From contig KE159612.1 of assembly GCA_000403295.2 (NCBI GenBank), positions 417,242 through 481,241 of the forward strand: a stretch of DNA of 64,000 nt, written 5' to 3'. Made by a program: the position numbers and the translations under genes. Shown here one piece after another: positions 25,908 to 34,934 of this stretch (positions are counted from its first letter, which is position 1; each line of letters opens with the position of its first letter). The notes beneath the pieces are model-generated. The model was given only the letters and a program-made list of their open reading frames with translations, was not told the DNA's origin and ran no database searches. The DNA is from Lachnospiraceae bacterium M18-1 (lineage in GTDB: Bacteria > Bacillota > Clostridia > Lachnospirales > Lachnospiraceae).

Positions 25908-25997
25908 TACATTATAAAAGGCCGACTGGCCATAACGGGGTGCCCTTGGGTATACATTGTGAAAGGCCGACTGGCCATGACGGGGTGCCCTTGGGGA
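25908..25997. repeat. Two tandem 45-bp units upstream of the response regulator
   Basis: Units begin at 25908 and 25953 with ATACATTATAAAAGGCC and ATACATTGTGAAAGGCC and share GACTGGCCAT and ACGGGGTGCCCTTGGG. Each contains GGCC palindromic arms. They lie in the leader between the presumed promoter and the ribosome binding site. Confidence 0.8.
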
Positions 25998-26020
25998 TAC
26001 AGGCAGAAGGAGTAGATTTT

Positions 26021-26701
26021 ATGGAGCAAAAATATAAAATTTTGATTGTGGATGACGAGCAGTCAATCACGGACATGCTGAAATTGCAGCTGGAATTTGA
26101 AAATTATATGGTTTATACGGCTGGAAATGCGGAGGAAGCTATGGAAAAATTATCACACTGCCCGGATCTGATTTTGCTGGATATCAATATGGCCGGCATG
26201 AACGGGATTGATCTTTGTATATCCATCCGGGAGTTTGTAACCTGTCCCATTCTTTTTCTGACTGCGAGAGTATCGGAGCAGGACAAAATAAACGGGCTGA
26301 TGGTCGGCGGGGACGACTACATTACAAAACCGTTCTCAATGGATGAACTGCTGGCAAGGATTTCCGCCCACCTGCGCCGGGAAATGAGAACCCGCAGCAA
26401 AACGAAAAGCAGATTTTCGGAAGAACTCATTATCGATTACTCAGACAGAAGCCTTTATATCCAAGGGCATTCCGTGGAACTGTCAAACAAAGAATTTGAA
26501 ATCATCCAACTGCTGTCCATGAACGCGGGACAGGTATTTGACAGGGAAAAAATCTACGAACGCATCTGGGGGATCGACGGAAACGGGGACAGCGCGGTGA
26601 TCAAGGAACATGTTCGGAAAATACGCTTGAAATTCGCGGAATTTACGGAGAAAAATTATATTGCTACAGTCTGGGGAGTGGGATACAAATGGGTAAAATA
26701 A
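26021..26701 (+). CDS. OmpR-family response regulator
   Basis: The 226-residue protein has a receiver domain (ILIVDDEQSI, phospho-acceptor in LILLDINMAG, conserved lysine in DDYITKPF) and an OmpR/PhoB winged-helix domain (ELSNKEFEIIQLL, EHVRKIRLKF, IATVWGVGYKW). The ATG at 26021 is preceded by AGAAGGAG. The histidine kinase gene overlaps its end by 13 bases and an ABC exporter follows. This layout is that of peptide-antibiotic sensing and resistance modules, where the regulator turns on the ABC genes. A motif shared between the two promoters supports that. Confidence 0.92.
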   Translation: MEQKYKILIVDDEQSITDMLKLQLEFENYMVYTAGNAEEAMEKLSHCPDLILLDINMAGMNGIDLCISIREFVTCPILFLTARVSEQDKINGLMVGGDDYITKPFSMDELLARISAHLRREMRTRSKTKSRFSEELIIDYSDRSLYIQGHSVELSNKEFEIIQLLSMNAGQVFDREKIYERIWGIDGNGDSAVIKEHVRKIRLKFAEFTEKNYIATVWGVGYKWVK

Positions 26702-27930
26702 AGAACGTATTTCAAAATATGTCATTAAAGAAGTCGCTGGTATTGCTGGCGGTTTTTTGCCTGAGTATAGTCAGTGTGCTTATCATAATTACGGTACTGG
26801 CATTTTCGGGGATGCGGCAGAGCATCCTGGATACCAGGCCCCTCCATATTTACGGCTATACGGATGAATATCATGGGGAAAGCGGGGGAATGGTCGTTGA
26901 GCCGAATGACTTCGCCTACGGAACATTATCCGGAGAAAATCAGAGGAATTACCGGGCTGTCACAGTTTTCATGGTAATGCTGCCTGTTATTTATATCATT
27001 CTTGCTTCCGTGGCTGTGGCAAAATTTTATTACAAATGGAAGCTGCAGGCCCCGCTTAAGGATCTGAAAAGCGGGATCCACCACATTTCCGGGCAGAATC
27101 TGGATTTCCGGATGGAATACAGTTCCCGGGACGAGCTTGGGCAGCTATGCGATACGTTTGAACAAATGAGAAACGAGCTGTATAAGAACAATTGTAAAAT
27201 GTGGGACATGCTGCAGGAACGAAAAGCCCTGACAGCCTCCGTTTCGCACGATTTGAGAACACCGATCACCGTGATCGGCGGGTATCTGGATTATTTGAAT
27301 AAGGCGGCGGAAAAAAACGCGCTGACAGGCGATATTCTGCGGACGACCCTTGAAAATATGACCGCCGCCGCATCCCGGCTGGAGCGATATGTGGATTGCG
27401 TCAGGGACGTACAGAAGATGGAGGATATTGAAATCCGGACAGAGCAGGTTGATCTGAAAAAATGGATTGCGGATATGGCAAGCGCGTTTTCAATGCTGGC
27501 AGAGCAGAATAAAAGGCAGTTGGAAATACGGGACTTTTCCAAAACACCGTTTATACGGACAGATCAGGACATGCTTTCCAAAGTGCTGGAAAATATTTTC
27601 AGCAACGCGCTTCGCTTTTCAGAGAAGCAAATCGTCTTAATAATTGAAGAAACGGACGACTGCGTTTCATTTTCCATACAGGATGACGGAGCGGGGTTTG
27701 CACAGGAGGAATTGAGCTGCGCCGCTTTACTTTTTTATACCCAAAGCGCGCCGCTCCATACATGTCCCGGCAGGACCGGCGGCGGAGATTTCGGCATTGG
27801 GCTTTCAATCTGTAAGATACTCTGCGGAAAGCTGGGCGGTGCGCTGCATTTGGAAAACAGCTCCGGCGGCGCGGTGGTTACGGCAAAAATAAGCAAATGC
27901 GGAGATTCCGGAGAGCGTGCCGCAGATTAA
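26689..27930 (+). CDS. Sensor histidine kinase
   Basis: The 413-residue protein has two membrane helices (about 15-38 and 86-106) around a short extracellular loop of about 45 residues, a HAMP-like region, a HisKA domain with phospho-histidine His187 (VSHDLRTPITVIGGY) and an HATPase domain (FSNALRFS, DDGAGF, GIGLSICKILCGKLGG). The short loop suggests sensing within the membrane or through a partner such as the neighbouring ABC transporter. Its gene overlaps the regulator gene, so the two are coupled. Confidence 0.9.
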   Translation: MGKIKNVFQNMSLKKSLVLLAVFCLSIVSVLIIITVLAFSGMRQSILDTRPLHIYGYTDEYHGESGGMVVEPNDFAYGTLSGENQRNYRAVTVFMVMLPVIYIILASVAVAKFYYKWKLQAPLKDLKSGIHHISGQNLDFRMEYSSRDELGQLCDTFEQMRNELYKNNCKMWDMLQERKALTASVSHDLRTPITVIGGYLDYLNKAAEKNALTGDILRTTLENMTAAASRLERYVDCVRDVQKMEDIEIRTEQVDLKKWIADMASAFSMLAEQNKRQLEIRDFSKTPFIRTDQDMLSKVLENIFSNALRFSEKQIVLIIEETDDCVSFSIQDDGAGFAQEELSCAALLFYTQSAPLHTCPGRTGGGDFGIGLSICKILCGKLGGALHLENSSGGAVVTAKISKCGDSGERAAD

Positions 27931-28009
27931 ATCATTCGAATCAGATTTTTTTATTACTATTCACAGCCACTTCACCCACATGCGCAAAAACAGCCGGCAA
28001 TTTTTTCGA

Positions 28010-28022
28010 AAAATTGACTTTT
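28010..28022 (+). promoter_or_regulatory. Motif shared by the regulator and ABC gene promoters, copy 2
   Basis: AAAATTGACTTTT, identical over 13 bases to the copy at 25880-25892, lies about 50 bases before the ABC ATPase start. It suggests that both units answer to the same regulator. Confidence 0.4.
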
Positions 28023-28070
28023 GTATGAGAGAATCTCCTTATAGAAAACAGAAATATGAGGAGGTTTTAT

Positions 28071-28745
28071 ATGGAAATCAAAATTGAGCATCTAAGCAAA
28101 ACGTATGGAAACCAAACGGTTTTGGATGACATTTCACTGCACATTTCATCGGGGACATATGGCATATTGGGAGGAAACGGGGCCGGCAAGACGACCTTGC
28201 TGCGTATTCTCGCCTCCCTGTCGGAGCCGTCGTCAGGCACGGTGCAAATCAATGGAATTGACATAAAGAAGAAAAAAGAAATCCGAAAAATGATCGGATA
28301 TCTGCCCCAGGAATTTTCGGTGTATCCGGGTATGAGCGTCGGTTCGGCGTTGGATTATCTGGGGATTCTGTCGGAAATTCCGCGGAATATCCGAAAAGAG
28401 CGTATCCGCGAACTGCTGAAACAGACCCACTTGGAGCAGGAAAAAAACAAGCGGTTCCAGACTCTGTCAGGCGGTATGAAGCGTCGGTTCGGTATCGCGC
28501 AGGCGCTGCTGAACCATCCCGGTCTTTTGATTTTGGATGAACCGACCGCAGGACTGGATCAGGAGGAACGAGCCCGTTTCTATCGTATACTTTCGGAGCT
28601 TGCCGGGGATCGGATCATTTTGCTGTCAACACATACTGACGAAGACATTGAGGCAGTCTGCCCGAGGGCGGCGGTTCTGAGCGGCGGCCGGATGATCTTT
28701 GAAGGGGAGACCAGCGAATGGGGGTGGAAAAAATGCTGTTCCTAA
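28071..28745 (+). CDS. ABC transporter ATP-binding protein
   Basis: The 224-residue protein has Walker A GGNGAGKTT, the Q-loop in YLPQEF, the signature TLSGGMKRRF, Walker B LLILDEPT and the H-loop STH. It resembles the BcrA-type ATPases of antibiotic exporters but ends soon after the H-loop region, shorter than BcrA proteins of about 300 residues. The start is an ATG with GAGGAGG upstream. The next gene overlaps its end by 28 bases. With the two membrane proteins downstream it would form an exporter. Confidence 0.9.
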   Translation: MEIKIEHLSKTYGNQTVLDDISLHISSGTYGILGGNGAGKTTLLRILASLSEPSSGTVQINGIDIKKKKEIRKMIGYLPQEFSVYPGMSVGSALDYLGILSEIPRNIRKERIRELLKQTHLEQEKNKRFQTLSGGMKRRFGIAQALLNHPGLLILDEPTAGLDQEERARFYRILSELAGDRIILLSTHTDEDIEAVCPRAAVLSGGRMIFEGETSEWGWKKCCS

Positions 28746-30070
28746 AAGAATGCAGAAACGTTTGCTGCAGTTTGGTTTATGTGCTGTTTCTCGGCCTGGT
28801 GTTTCTGCACTGGCACGAAAATTTTTACGGGGTCACAGAAAAAGAGATCCAGGCTTCCAAAAGAGACGTGGGTTCCACTTATGCAGAATCCCCAAACGGT
28901 TCTCTTTTGGCAGAGCCAAAGAAGAATGCCCAAAGCTACGGAATGAAAAACAAAGAAATACCGGAGAAGATCATGTGCGGCGGTACAAACCTTCTGATCA
29001 TAGAATATTTGAACAATTCCTATGCATCCTATCCGTTTTCCTATTATAAGGAAGTGGTGTTAGACGAGGAGGGGCAGGCAGAGATTTTGGAGATTCTCTG
29101 CGAAATAACCGGTTTGAGCGAGAAGCAGATCCGGGATCTCCCCGATGAGTATTTTCCTTCTGTCAATGGAAATATCATCAATCACAGCAGTGTCAAACAG
29201 GACGAAAACGGAAAGGCTGTCATTGAAATGGGAAAGGACGCCGATACAAGAAATGAAAAAGATCATACAAAGCAATTTATATCCCAGGTGTCTTATGAAA
29301 GATTTATAGAACTTATGGCAAAGGCAGAGCAATTGATCGGAAAGAGCTCAGGCTACTCGATGGAAAGTCTCCGGCAGTATTACGGACTGGATGAGATGAC
29401 TTATGAGGAAGCGGAGGAGGAATACGATAAGACGATCTATGATGACAAGGTAAGCGCCGCGTTCGCCAGGCTGTACTGTGATTATATGTCAAGGCCGCTG
29501 GGCCTGTACCCTGTTTTTGCCGCTGTACTGTTTTGGCTGAAGGACCGGCGGAACCGTATGAAGGAATTGATAGACTGCAGGCAGATCGGTACTGTAAAAT
29601 TTGTTTTCACACGTTTTCTTGCGCTCCTTGCGGCCGCAATGCTGCCGGTGGTTTTGCTGAGCTTTGAGTCTCTCCTGCCGCTGATGGAATATTCTGCAGA
29701 TACGGGAATTGCAGTGGATGGATTTGCCTTCATCAAATATATTCTGTGGTGGCTTTTGCCTACGGCAATGATTGTTACCTCCCTGGGAATGTTTCTGACC
29801 ATTTTCACGTCTGCGCCGGCTGCGGTTCTGGTACAGCTTGTGTGGTGGTTTCTGGATTCGTCTGCTGTCGGGCTTTCCGGAGATACGCGGCTGTATACGC
29901 TGATGATCCGCCATAACATGCTGAACGGCTCCGAGCTGATCCGCCGGGATTTTGCAGTGATATGCCTAAACAGGGGGCTGTTTTTGCTCCTGTCGCTGCT
30001 GCTTGCGGGGCTGTCCGCTGTTGTATACAGCCGGAAAAGGGCCGGGAGAGATCCGTTTCATGCAGGATAG
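28718..30070 (+). CDS. ABC transporter membrane protein
   Basis: The 450-residue protein has an N-terminal membrane helix, a hydrophilic extracytoplasmic region of about 220 residues, then five or six membrane helices in the C-terminal half (from about residue 255). This is the layout of ABC-2-type permeases with a large outside loop. AGGGGAG lies eight bases before the ATG at 28718; a second ATG at 28733 is also possible. It would pair with the preceding ATPase. Confidence 0.75.
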   Translation: MGVEKMLFLKECRNVCCSLVYVLFLGLVFLHWHENFYGVTEKEIQASKRDVGSTYAESPNGSLLAEPKKNAQSYGMKNKEIPEKIMCGGTNLLIIEYLNNSYASYPFSYYKEVVLDEEGQAEILEILCEITGLSEKQIRDLPDEYFPSVNGNIINHSSVKQDENGKAVIEMGKDADTRNEKDHTKQFISQVSYERFIELMAKAEQLIGKSSGYSMESLRQYYGLDEMTYEEAEEEYDKTIYDDKVSAAFARLYCDYMSRPLGLYPVFAAVLFWLKDRRNRMKELIDCRQIGTVKFVFTRFLALLAAAMLPVVLLSFESLLPLMEYSADTGIAVDGFAFIKYILWWLLPTAMIVTSLGMFLTIFTSAPAAVLVQLVWWFLDSSAVGLSGDTRLYTLMIRHNMLNGSELIRRDFAVICLNRGLFLLLSLLLAGLSAVVYSRKRAGRDPFHAG

Positions 30071-30088
30071 GAAGGAGGAAATTTGGAT

Positions 30089-30171
30089 CTGGTTCACAGA
30101 AAAGGCAAGGGAGATTTTCGAAGTAAGACCTGGTTCACAGAAAAAGGCAAGGGAGATTTTTGAAATGAGAC
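30089..30171. repeat. Tandem 41/42-bp duplication at a gene start
   Basis: Copy 1 spans 30089-30129 and copy 2 spans 30130-30171. Each contains CTGGTTCACAGAAAA and GGCAAGGGAGATTTT, but they differ by one base in an A run. The one-base difference changes the frame between copies. Copy 2 supplies the ribosome binding site and ATG of the next gene. Confidence 0.85.
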
Positions 30172-30806
30172 ATACTTCATATAAAATCACGGTAGATTTT
30201 TTCAAGGCAGATTTCCGGTTCACATTTAAAAATAGTGTATTCCTGGCGGCGGCATATTTACTGGTGATTCCGGCGATCAGAGGGATCTCGAACCTGGATG
30301 CTGCCCGCACGGCACACTGCCTGGAACAGTCTGTCGCTCTGATCGGGGCGCTGATCCTGATACCGATTACAAAGGGGGAGATGGGAAACGGTGTAAAAGA
30401 AATCATTTACACAAAGGCATGGCCCTACAGGAAAAGCATTGGGCTCAGGTTTTTATGCGGCTGTTCGATGGTCGCCGTCCTGGTGACGGCCTTCGCCTTT
30501 GTCATGCGGCGCGGCCAATGTACATTCCCGTTTTGGAAATATGTTTGGGGAGCGGTATTTTATGCGGTTTTTCTGGGACTGCTGGGGCTCGTATGTTCTC
30601 AGATAGGCAGTCATGTTCTTGTGGGCTACCTGTCCGCTCTGGGCTACTGGTCGCTTTGCCGGCTCCAGATTATAGAGGAAGGCAGCGCGGCGTATCTGTT
30701 TCCGGTGGTCAACGGCAGTTTCGAAACAGGGAGGATGGCAGTCCTGCTTTCGGCAGACCTGATTCTGGCGGGGGCGGTTTGGCGGCTTATACGTGAGGGG
30801 TATTGA
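30165..30806 (+). CDS. Second ABC-2-like membrane protein
   Basis: The 213-residue protein starts MRHTSYKITVDFFKADFRF and has about six hydrophobic segments. I favour the ATG at 30165, which has AAGGGAG nine bases upstream. An in-frame ATG at 30060 overlaps the previous stop codon and would add 35 hydrophilic residues made of the tandem duplication. A short frame, TTG at 30083 to a stop at 30161-30163, also follows a strong AAGGAGG and ends one base before the 30165 ATG. It probably completes the ABC exporter with the two preceding genes. Confidence 0.7.
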   Translation: MRHTSYKITVDFFKADFRFTFKNSVFLAAAYLLVIPAIRGISNLDAARTAHCLEQSVALIGALILIPITKGEMGNGVKEIIYTKAWPYRKSIGLRFLCGCSMVAVLVTAFAFVMRRGQCTFPFWKYVWGAVFYAVFLGLLGLVCSQIGSHVLVGYLSALGYWSLCRLQIIEEGSAAYLFPVVNGSFETGRMAVLLSADLILAGAVWRLIREGY

Positions 30807-30820
30807 TTTGGCGGAGGGAT

Positions 30821-30851
30821 CAGAGGGGGATTCGATTCATTCCCCCCCCTG
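30821..30851. terminator. G/C hairpin between convergent genes
   Basis: CAGAGGGGGA pairs with TCCCCCCCCTG around a loop of about ten bases. It lies between the exporter genes and the convergent FtsX permease. No T tract follows, so function as a terminator is uncertain. Confidence 0.35.
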
Positions 30852-32000
30852 TTACTCAATCATAATTTCCTTGATCGAAATCTTTTTGATTTTTTCGGAA
30901 TATACATACATCAGAATTTCATAAATTGTGATAAAACAAACAAGGGAAACAAGCATAACAGGAAAGTCAAATGTATATGCAGGTACATCCTCAAAATCCT
31001 TAAATACAATATCCACCATAAGCCTCAGCAGCCCATACTGATATACTGTTCCGATTACAAAACCAATATAGGACATGGGTCTGTATCCTCCTAAAATTGC
31101 CCTGCAGCATTCTTTCTGCGAATAGCCGAATACCCTCATCATAGCAATCGTTTTTGTATTTCCGTTTATGACTGTAGTTATGGCAAGAAACAGAGTAGTA
31201 AACGCTAATACAAGTCCGATGACCAACATCATCACACCCATCATTTCACTTGAGAAATCTTTCATACTAAACGACATTTGTGTCATAGCTGAAAAACAAA
31301 ACGAAGCAAAAATAATGAAAAATACAAGTGCCTTTTTAGATTTCAAGGTATTCCTTTTCAAATCCTCTACAAACGGCAATTCTTTGTTTTTTTCGATTCT
31401 GTGATTTGGTGTTTTAGAAGCAGTTTGCAGAGTATCTTTCAAAAGCAGCAGCACAGGCTTTTTTAATTTGTACCAAGCGTAAAAAACCGAAAGTGCCGAA
31501 AAACACACAGTCGGCAATACCACGAAATAAAGTAAAATGCTTGGATGAAAATGGATCGTGATCTCAGGAAGTATTTTATCTTCATTTTGCAGAGCGTAAA
31601 ACCACGGCATTATAAGAAATGCGCCTGCATATCCGATTGCAGTTCCGATAAATGCACTGATTCCGAATACCCAAAAGCTTTTTGCAATTTTGATATTTGA
31701 ATATCCCAATGCCTTTAATATCCCAAGTCCCTTCTTATGCGTGTCAATATAATGCTTGACATAAAACAACAGCATAACAACCGCAGTGAAAAGCAGGCAT
31801 CCGCCGCTTACAAGGCAGACGACTTTTGCGGTAGAAACCTGAGCATTATAAAAAATCATTGACAATTCAGATGTTATTTCACTCTCAATGGACCGAATAT
31901 CAAAATAAAAGTTCAGAAACATTGTACATACAAGTACAGCACAACAGGCGATAATGGAAATGACGATGAGTCTTGAAGCATTTTTTATTCCAACGAGCAT
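30852..32000 (-). CDS. FtsX/MacB-type ABC permease
   Basis: The 382-residue protein has two FtsX-like halves: an N-terminal helix, then KKGLGILKALGYSNIKIAKSFWVFG with following helices, and near the C-terminus TIAMMRVFGYSQKECCRAILGGYRP with its helices. It has at least seven membrane segments and no large extracellular domain. I chose the ATG at 32000, four bases after the ATPase stop; an ATG at 32021 would overlap the ATPase gene and lacks a site. The gene is much more AT-rich than its surroundings, as is the whole cassette to 33346. Confidence 0.8.
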   Translation of the reverse strand: MLVGIKNASRLIVISIIACCAVLVCTMFLNFYFDIRSIESEITSELSMIFYNAQVSTAKVVCLVSGGCLLFTAVVMLLFYVKHYIDTHKKGLGILKALGYSNIKIAKSFWVFGISAFIGTAIGYAGAFLIMPWFYALQNEDKILPEITIHFHPSILLYFVVLPTVCFSALSVFYAWYKLKKPVLLLLKDTLQTASKTPNHRIEKNKELPFVEDLKRNTLKSKKALVFFIIFASFCFSAMTQMSFSMKDFSSEMMGVMMLVIGLVLAFTTLFLAITTVINGNTKTIAMMRVFGYSQKECCRAILGGYRPMSYIGFVIGTVYQYGLLRLMVDIVFKDFEDVPAYTFDFPVMLVSLVCFITIYEILMYVYSEKIKKISIKEIMIE

Positions 32001-32004
32001 ACCA

Positions 32005-32697
32005 TCACCATCCAATCTCATAAGCGGTTTTTTTCGTTTTATTTGTATAAATTTCAGATATTTTTCCGCTGTTCATTTTTATAACTGTGTTAGCCATTTC
32101 CGCAATATTCAGATTGTGTGTTACCAATATGATTGTAAAATTATATTCCTTTTGAAGTTTACAGATATAATCAAGAACCTGCCGTCCGGTTTGTTCGTCT
32201 AATGCACCTGTCGGTTCGTCAAGAAATAAAACGCTCGGCTTTTTTGCCAAAGCTCTTGCGATAGAGACTCTCTGCTGTTCGCCGCCCGAAAGTTCGCTGG
32301 GATATTTATGTAGTTTTTCTCCGAGTCCAACTGCCTCAATGACGGTTTTGTAATTTTTGTTATCTGCTAAGTCAGCACCCATTTTCACATTTTTATCGAC
32401 GTTCAAATTGGGCAGCAAATAATACTGCTGAAAAATAAATCCGACATTTTCCTTACGAAATGAAGTTGCTTCATGATCAGAAAACGCTGTAATATCCTTT
32501 CCGTCATAAAACACTTTACCGCTGTCAGGGCGTTCAAGACCTGAAATTACATTCAAAAAAGTTGATTTGCCAGAACCCGACGCACCGAGAATAACCACAA
32601 AATCATGATCCTCAATATCAAGGCTGATGTTCTTTAATACTTGAAATCGACTTTCTCCGTTTCCGTATGATTTTATGATATCTTTCGCTTTAATCAT
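32005..32697 (-). CDS. MacB/LolD-type ABC ATP-binding protein
   Basis: The 230-residue ATPase has Walker A GASGSGKST, signature LSGGEQQRVSIARAL, Walker B VLFLDEPTGALDEQ and the H-loop VTHN. The KST/DEPTGALD pattern is that of MacB/LolD-type ATPases, which couple to FtsX-like permeases such as the one that follows. Its start overlaps the end of the TetR gene by eight bases. Candidate substrates are peptides or membrane-active compounds. Confidence 0.92.
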   Translation of the reverse strand: MIKAKDIIKSYGNGESRFQVLKNISLDIEDHDFVVILGASGSGKSTFLNVISGLERPDSGKVFYDGKDITAFSDHEATSFRKENVGFIFQQYYLLPNLNVDKNVKMGADLADNKNYKTVIEAVGLGEKLHKYPSELSGGEQQRVSIARALAKKPSVLFLDEPTGALDEQTGRQVLDYICKLQKEYNFTIILVTHNLNIAEMANTVIKMNSGKISEIYTNKTKKTAYEIGW

Positions 32698-33271
32698 GAT
32701 TTTCTTCCTCCTTTACCTTTTTCAAAATGCTCAAACATACCTCCGTAATCATGGTACTGATTTCTTCATCCGTAAAGCGGCACATTTTTGTGGCACAAAG
32801 GGATGCAATTCCGTGTGTATATATCCAAAGATGATGATAGAGCTTTTTCGCTGATGACATGCAAATTTTGTAATCATCTTGAATTGACAACAGAATTTGC
32901 TCATAACTTTCATCGATCAGCGGAAGCACGCCTGATAAATCGGGAATTTGTTTTTGCTCCGTCATAAAGAGGAGCTGAAAAAGTTTTGACTCATTAACAG
33001 AAAAAAGAATATACTGCGTACCTACGCCTTTGAAGGGGTGCGCCGCTGTTAAACCTTTATGGACATATTCTTTATACAAAGCTCTGGCAGCCTCAATCAT
33101 AGCCTGCTGAACTTCCTCCATATTTTTAAATACAGTAAAAATCGGTCTTGCCGAACTGCCGAGGTATATGCCCAAGGCTCTGGAAGTTAAGGCTTCATAT
33201 CCGTCTGTCCTGACAATATTTAATGCGGCTTCAATAATTTCTGTTTTTGTAAATTTTGCTTTCGGCGGCAT
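32690..33271 (-). CDS. TetR/AcrR-family regulator
   Basis: The 193-residue protein has an N-terminal TetR helix-turn-helix (FTKTEIIEAALNIVRTDGYEALTSRALGIYLGSS) and a helical ligand-binding C-terminal region. It is the first gene of the AT-rich cassette and is co-transcribed with the ABC genes. A palindromic operator overlaps the start of the message, so it probably represses its own operon until a substrate of the transporter is bound. Confidence 0.88.
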   Translation of the reverse strand: MPPKAKFTKTEIIEAALNIVRTDGYEALTSRALGIYLGSSARPIFTVFKNMEEVQQAMIEAARALYKEYVHKGLTAAHPFKGVGTQYILFSVNESKLFQLLFMTEQKQIPDLSGVLPLIDESYEQILLSIQDDYKICMSSAKKLYHHLWIYTHGIASLCATKMCRFTDEEISTMITEVCLSILKKVKEEENHD

Positions 33272-33289
33272 ATCCGAATTCTCCTTTTC

Positions 33290-33346
33290 TAAAACATTTG
33301 TTTTACATCACACGATTTATTATAATCAGAATTACAGAAAAGTCAA
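33290..33346 (-). promoter_or_regulatory. Promoter and candidate operator of the TetR-ABC operon
   Basis: On the minus strand TTGACT (33346-33341) and a perfect TATAAT (33324-33319) are spaced 16 bases. Just downstream lies the palindrome TAAAACAAATGTTTTA (33305-33290), well placed for repression by the TetR protein. Confidence 0.65.
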
Positions 33347-33348
33347 TA

Positions 33349-33379
33349 GGCGGCAGCGAAAAAATCGCTGCCGCCTTTC
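33349..33379. terminator. Perfect GC hairpin, terminator-like
   Basis: GGCGGCAGCGA (33349-33359) pairs perfectly with TCGCTGCCGCC (33365-33375) and is followed by TTTCT. It abuts the -35 box of the TetR promoter and insulates the cassette from the kinase gene on its right. Confidence 0.7.
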
Positions 33380-33479
33380 TGTACCTATGCAAAGATGATC
33401 TCCTTTTCCGGAGAGACACAAGATAAAAAAATTCCAATCAGTAAAACAGCGGCAGCAGGCATCCAGCCCTTTGCCGCAT

Positions 33480-34886
33480 TCACTCCGCCCGGGCCAGCGA
33501 GAAGATAAACTCTGTCCCGACCCCTTCGGTACTGATCACATTGATATGTTCGTCATGGGCCAGGATGGCCTCCTTCACGATGGACAGCCCCAGCCCGGTG
33601 CCCTTCTTATCCTTCCCGCGGGAGGCGTCGGATTTATAAAAACGCTCCCAGATCTTATTGATCTCCCGCTTGGATATCCCGATTCCCGAATCCTTTACGG
33701 AGACAAAGACTTTCCCGCCCCTCTGGGTCACCTCGATCTTCACCGCATCGTCATTTTCGCTGAATTTGATGGCATTGTCGATCAGGTTGTAGAGCACCTG
33801 CTGGATCTTCCGGCTGTCAGCCAGGACGAAAGCCTGCTCCGGCAGAAGCAGAAGCTCGATGGAAACCCGCTTTTCGATGCAGACGCCCTCGAAGGAGGCT
33901 GCGGTCTTTTTGATCATTTCCTGGATATCAAAACGGGTCTTGTCCAGGAGAAGCTCCTTTGTGTCAAATTCATTGAGGGTCAGCAGGTCGTTGGTCAGGT
34001 CGGTGAGCCGCTCTGTCTCAAACAAAATGATATTCAGATATTTTTCATGCAGCTCCGGCGGAATGGTGCCGTCGGTCATGGCTTCCACATAGCCCCGGAT
34101 GGAGGTCAGCGGGGAACGGAAATCATGGGATACGTTTGCCACGATTTTTTTCTGGTAGTCCTCCATGTCGCCCAACTGGGCGGACATATAGTTCAGAGAC
34201 GCGGATAGATAGCCCATCTCGTCCTGGGTGTAGACCGGGATCTCGTAGTCCAGGTTGCCGGACGCGTACTGGGTGGCCGCCTCGGTGATCAGGCTCAAAG
34301 GGCGGTAGATGAAATAATGGAATCCCAGCAGAAAGATGAAGGACAGGGCAAACAGAACCATCAGGGTGATGTAAAATGGAATCATCATCCGGGAGCAGCG
34401 CGTTTCCAAGGCGGAAAACGGCTGGTGAACCAGCAGATATCCTTTTGTCTGGAAACCCTGGATCACCGGGGCGATGACGGTCATGACCTCCTCGTTGAAA
34501 TACCCGTGGTACTCCCCGGTGAGATATTGTTTCCCGCCGGTTTCCGCCGGGTCGAACGCATCAATGACCTCCGGGGCCGATGTATTTTCCAGGTTGGAGG
34601 AGGTGATCAGCGTCCCGTCGGCGGCCACGAACCAGAGGGAGGCATCCAGATAAATGCGCATGGCATTCAGTTGGGAATGAACCGCCCAGGAGGTGGTATT
34701 GTCGGTAAAATAGGAGGGCAGATAATTGGAGGCGATCAGGTTCGCCTCCTGGTAAAGTGATTCCGAGTTGGTGGCCACGATCCGGTTCAGCAGGAGCTGC
34801 CGCCCCAATGTGGCCGTGGTAAATACGCCCAAAAAGGCAAATATAATATATAGTAATGCAAATTTAATATGCAGGGTGCTTCTCAT
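33480..34886 (-). CDS. PhoR/ResE-type sensor histidine kinase
   Basis: The 468-residue protein has two membrane helices (about 8-30 and 171-192) around an extracellular sensor of 140 residues, a HAMP domain (YRPLSLITEAATQYASG), a HisKA domain (VANVSHDFRSPLTSIRGYVEA) and an HATPase domain (NLIDNAIKFS, DSGIGIS, GTGLGLSIVKE). The ATG at 34886 has GGAG seven bases upstream; further starts at 34898 and 34904 are less likely. The gene follows its response regulator after a gap of 48 bases. The signal is unknown. Confidence 0.92.
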   Translation of the reverse strand: MRSTLHIKFALLYIIFAFLGVFTTATLGRQLLLNRIVATNSESLYQEANLIASNYLPSYFTDNTTSWAVHSQLNAMRIYLDASLWFVAADGTLITSSNLENTSAPEVIDAFDPAETGGKQYLTGEYHGYFNEEVMTVIAPVIQGFQTKGYLLVHQPFSALETRCSRMMIPFYITLMVLFALSFIFLLGFHYFIYRPLSLITEAATQYASGNLDYEIPVYTQDEMGYLSASLNYMSAQLGDMEDYQKKIVANVSHDFRSPLTSIRGYVEAMTDGTIPPELHEKYLNIILFETERLTDLTNDLLTLNEFDTKELLLDKTRFDIQEMIKKTAASFEGVCIEKRVSIELLLLPEQAFVLADSRKIQQVLYNLIDNAIKFSENDDAVKIEVTQRGGKVFVSVKDSGIGISKREINKIWERFYKSDASRGKDKKGTGLGLSIVKEAILAHDEHINVISTEGVGTEFIFSLARAE

Positions 34887-34934
34887 AACGGTCTCCATTT
34901 CCAATTTCGCTCTGCGCGGGATGCAGGCAGCGTC

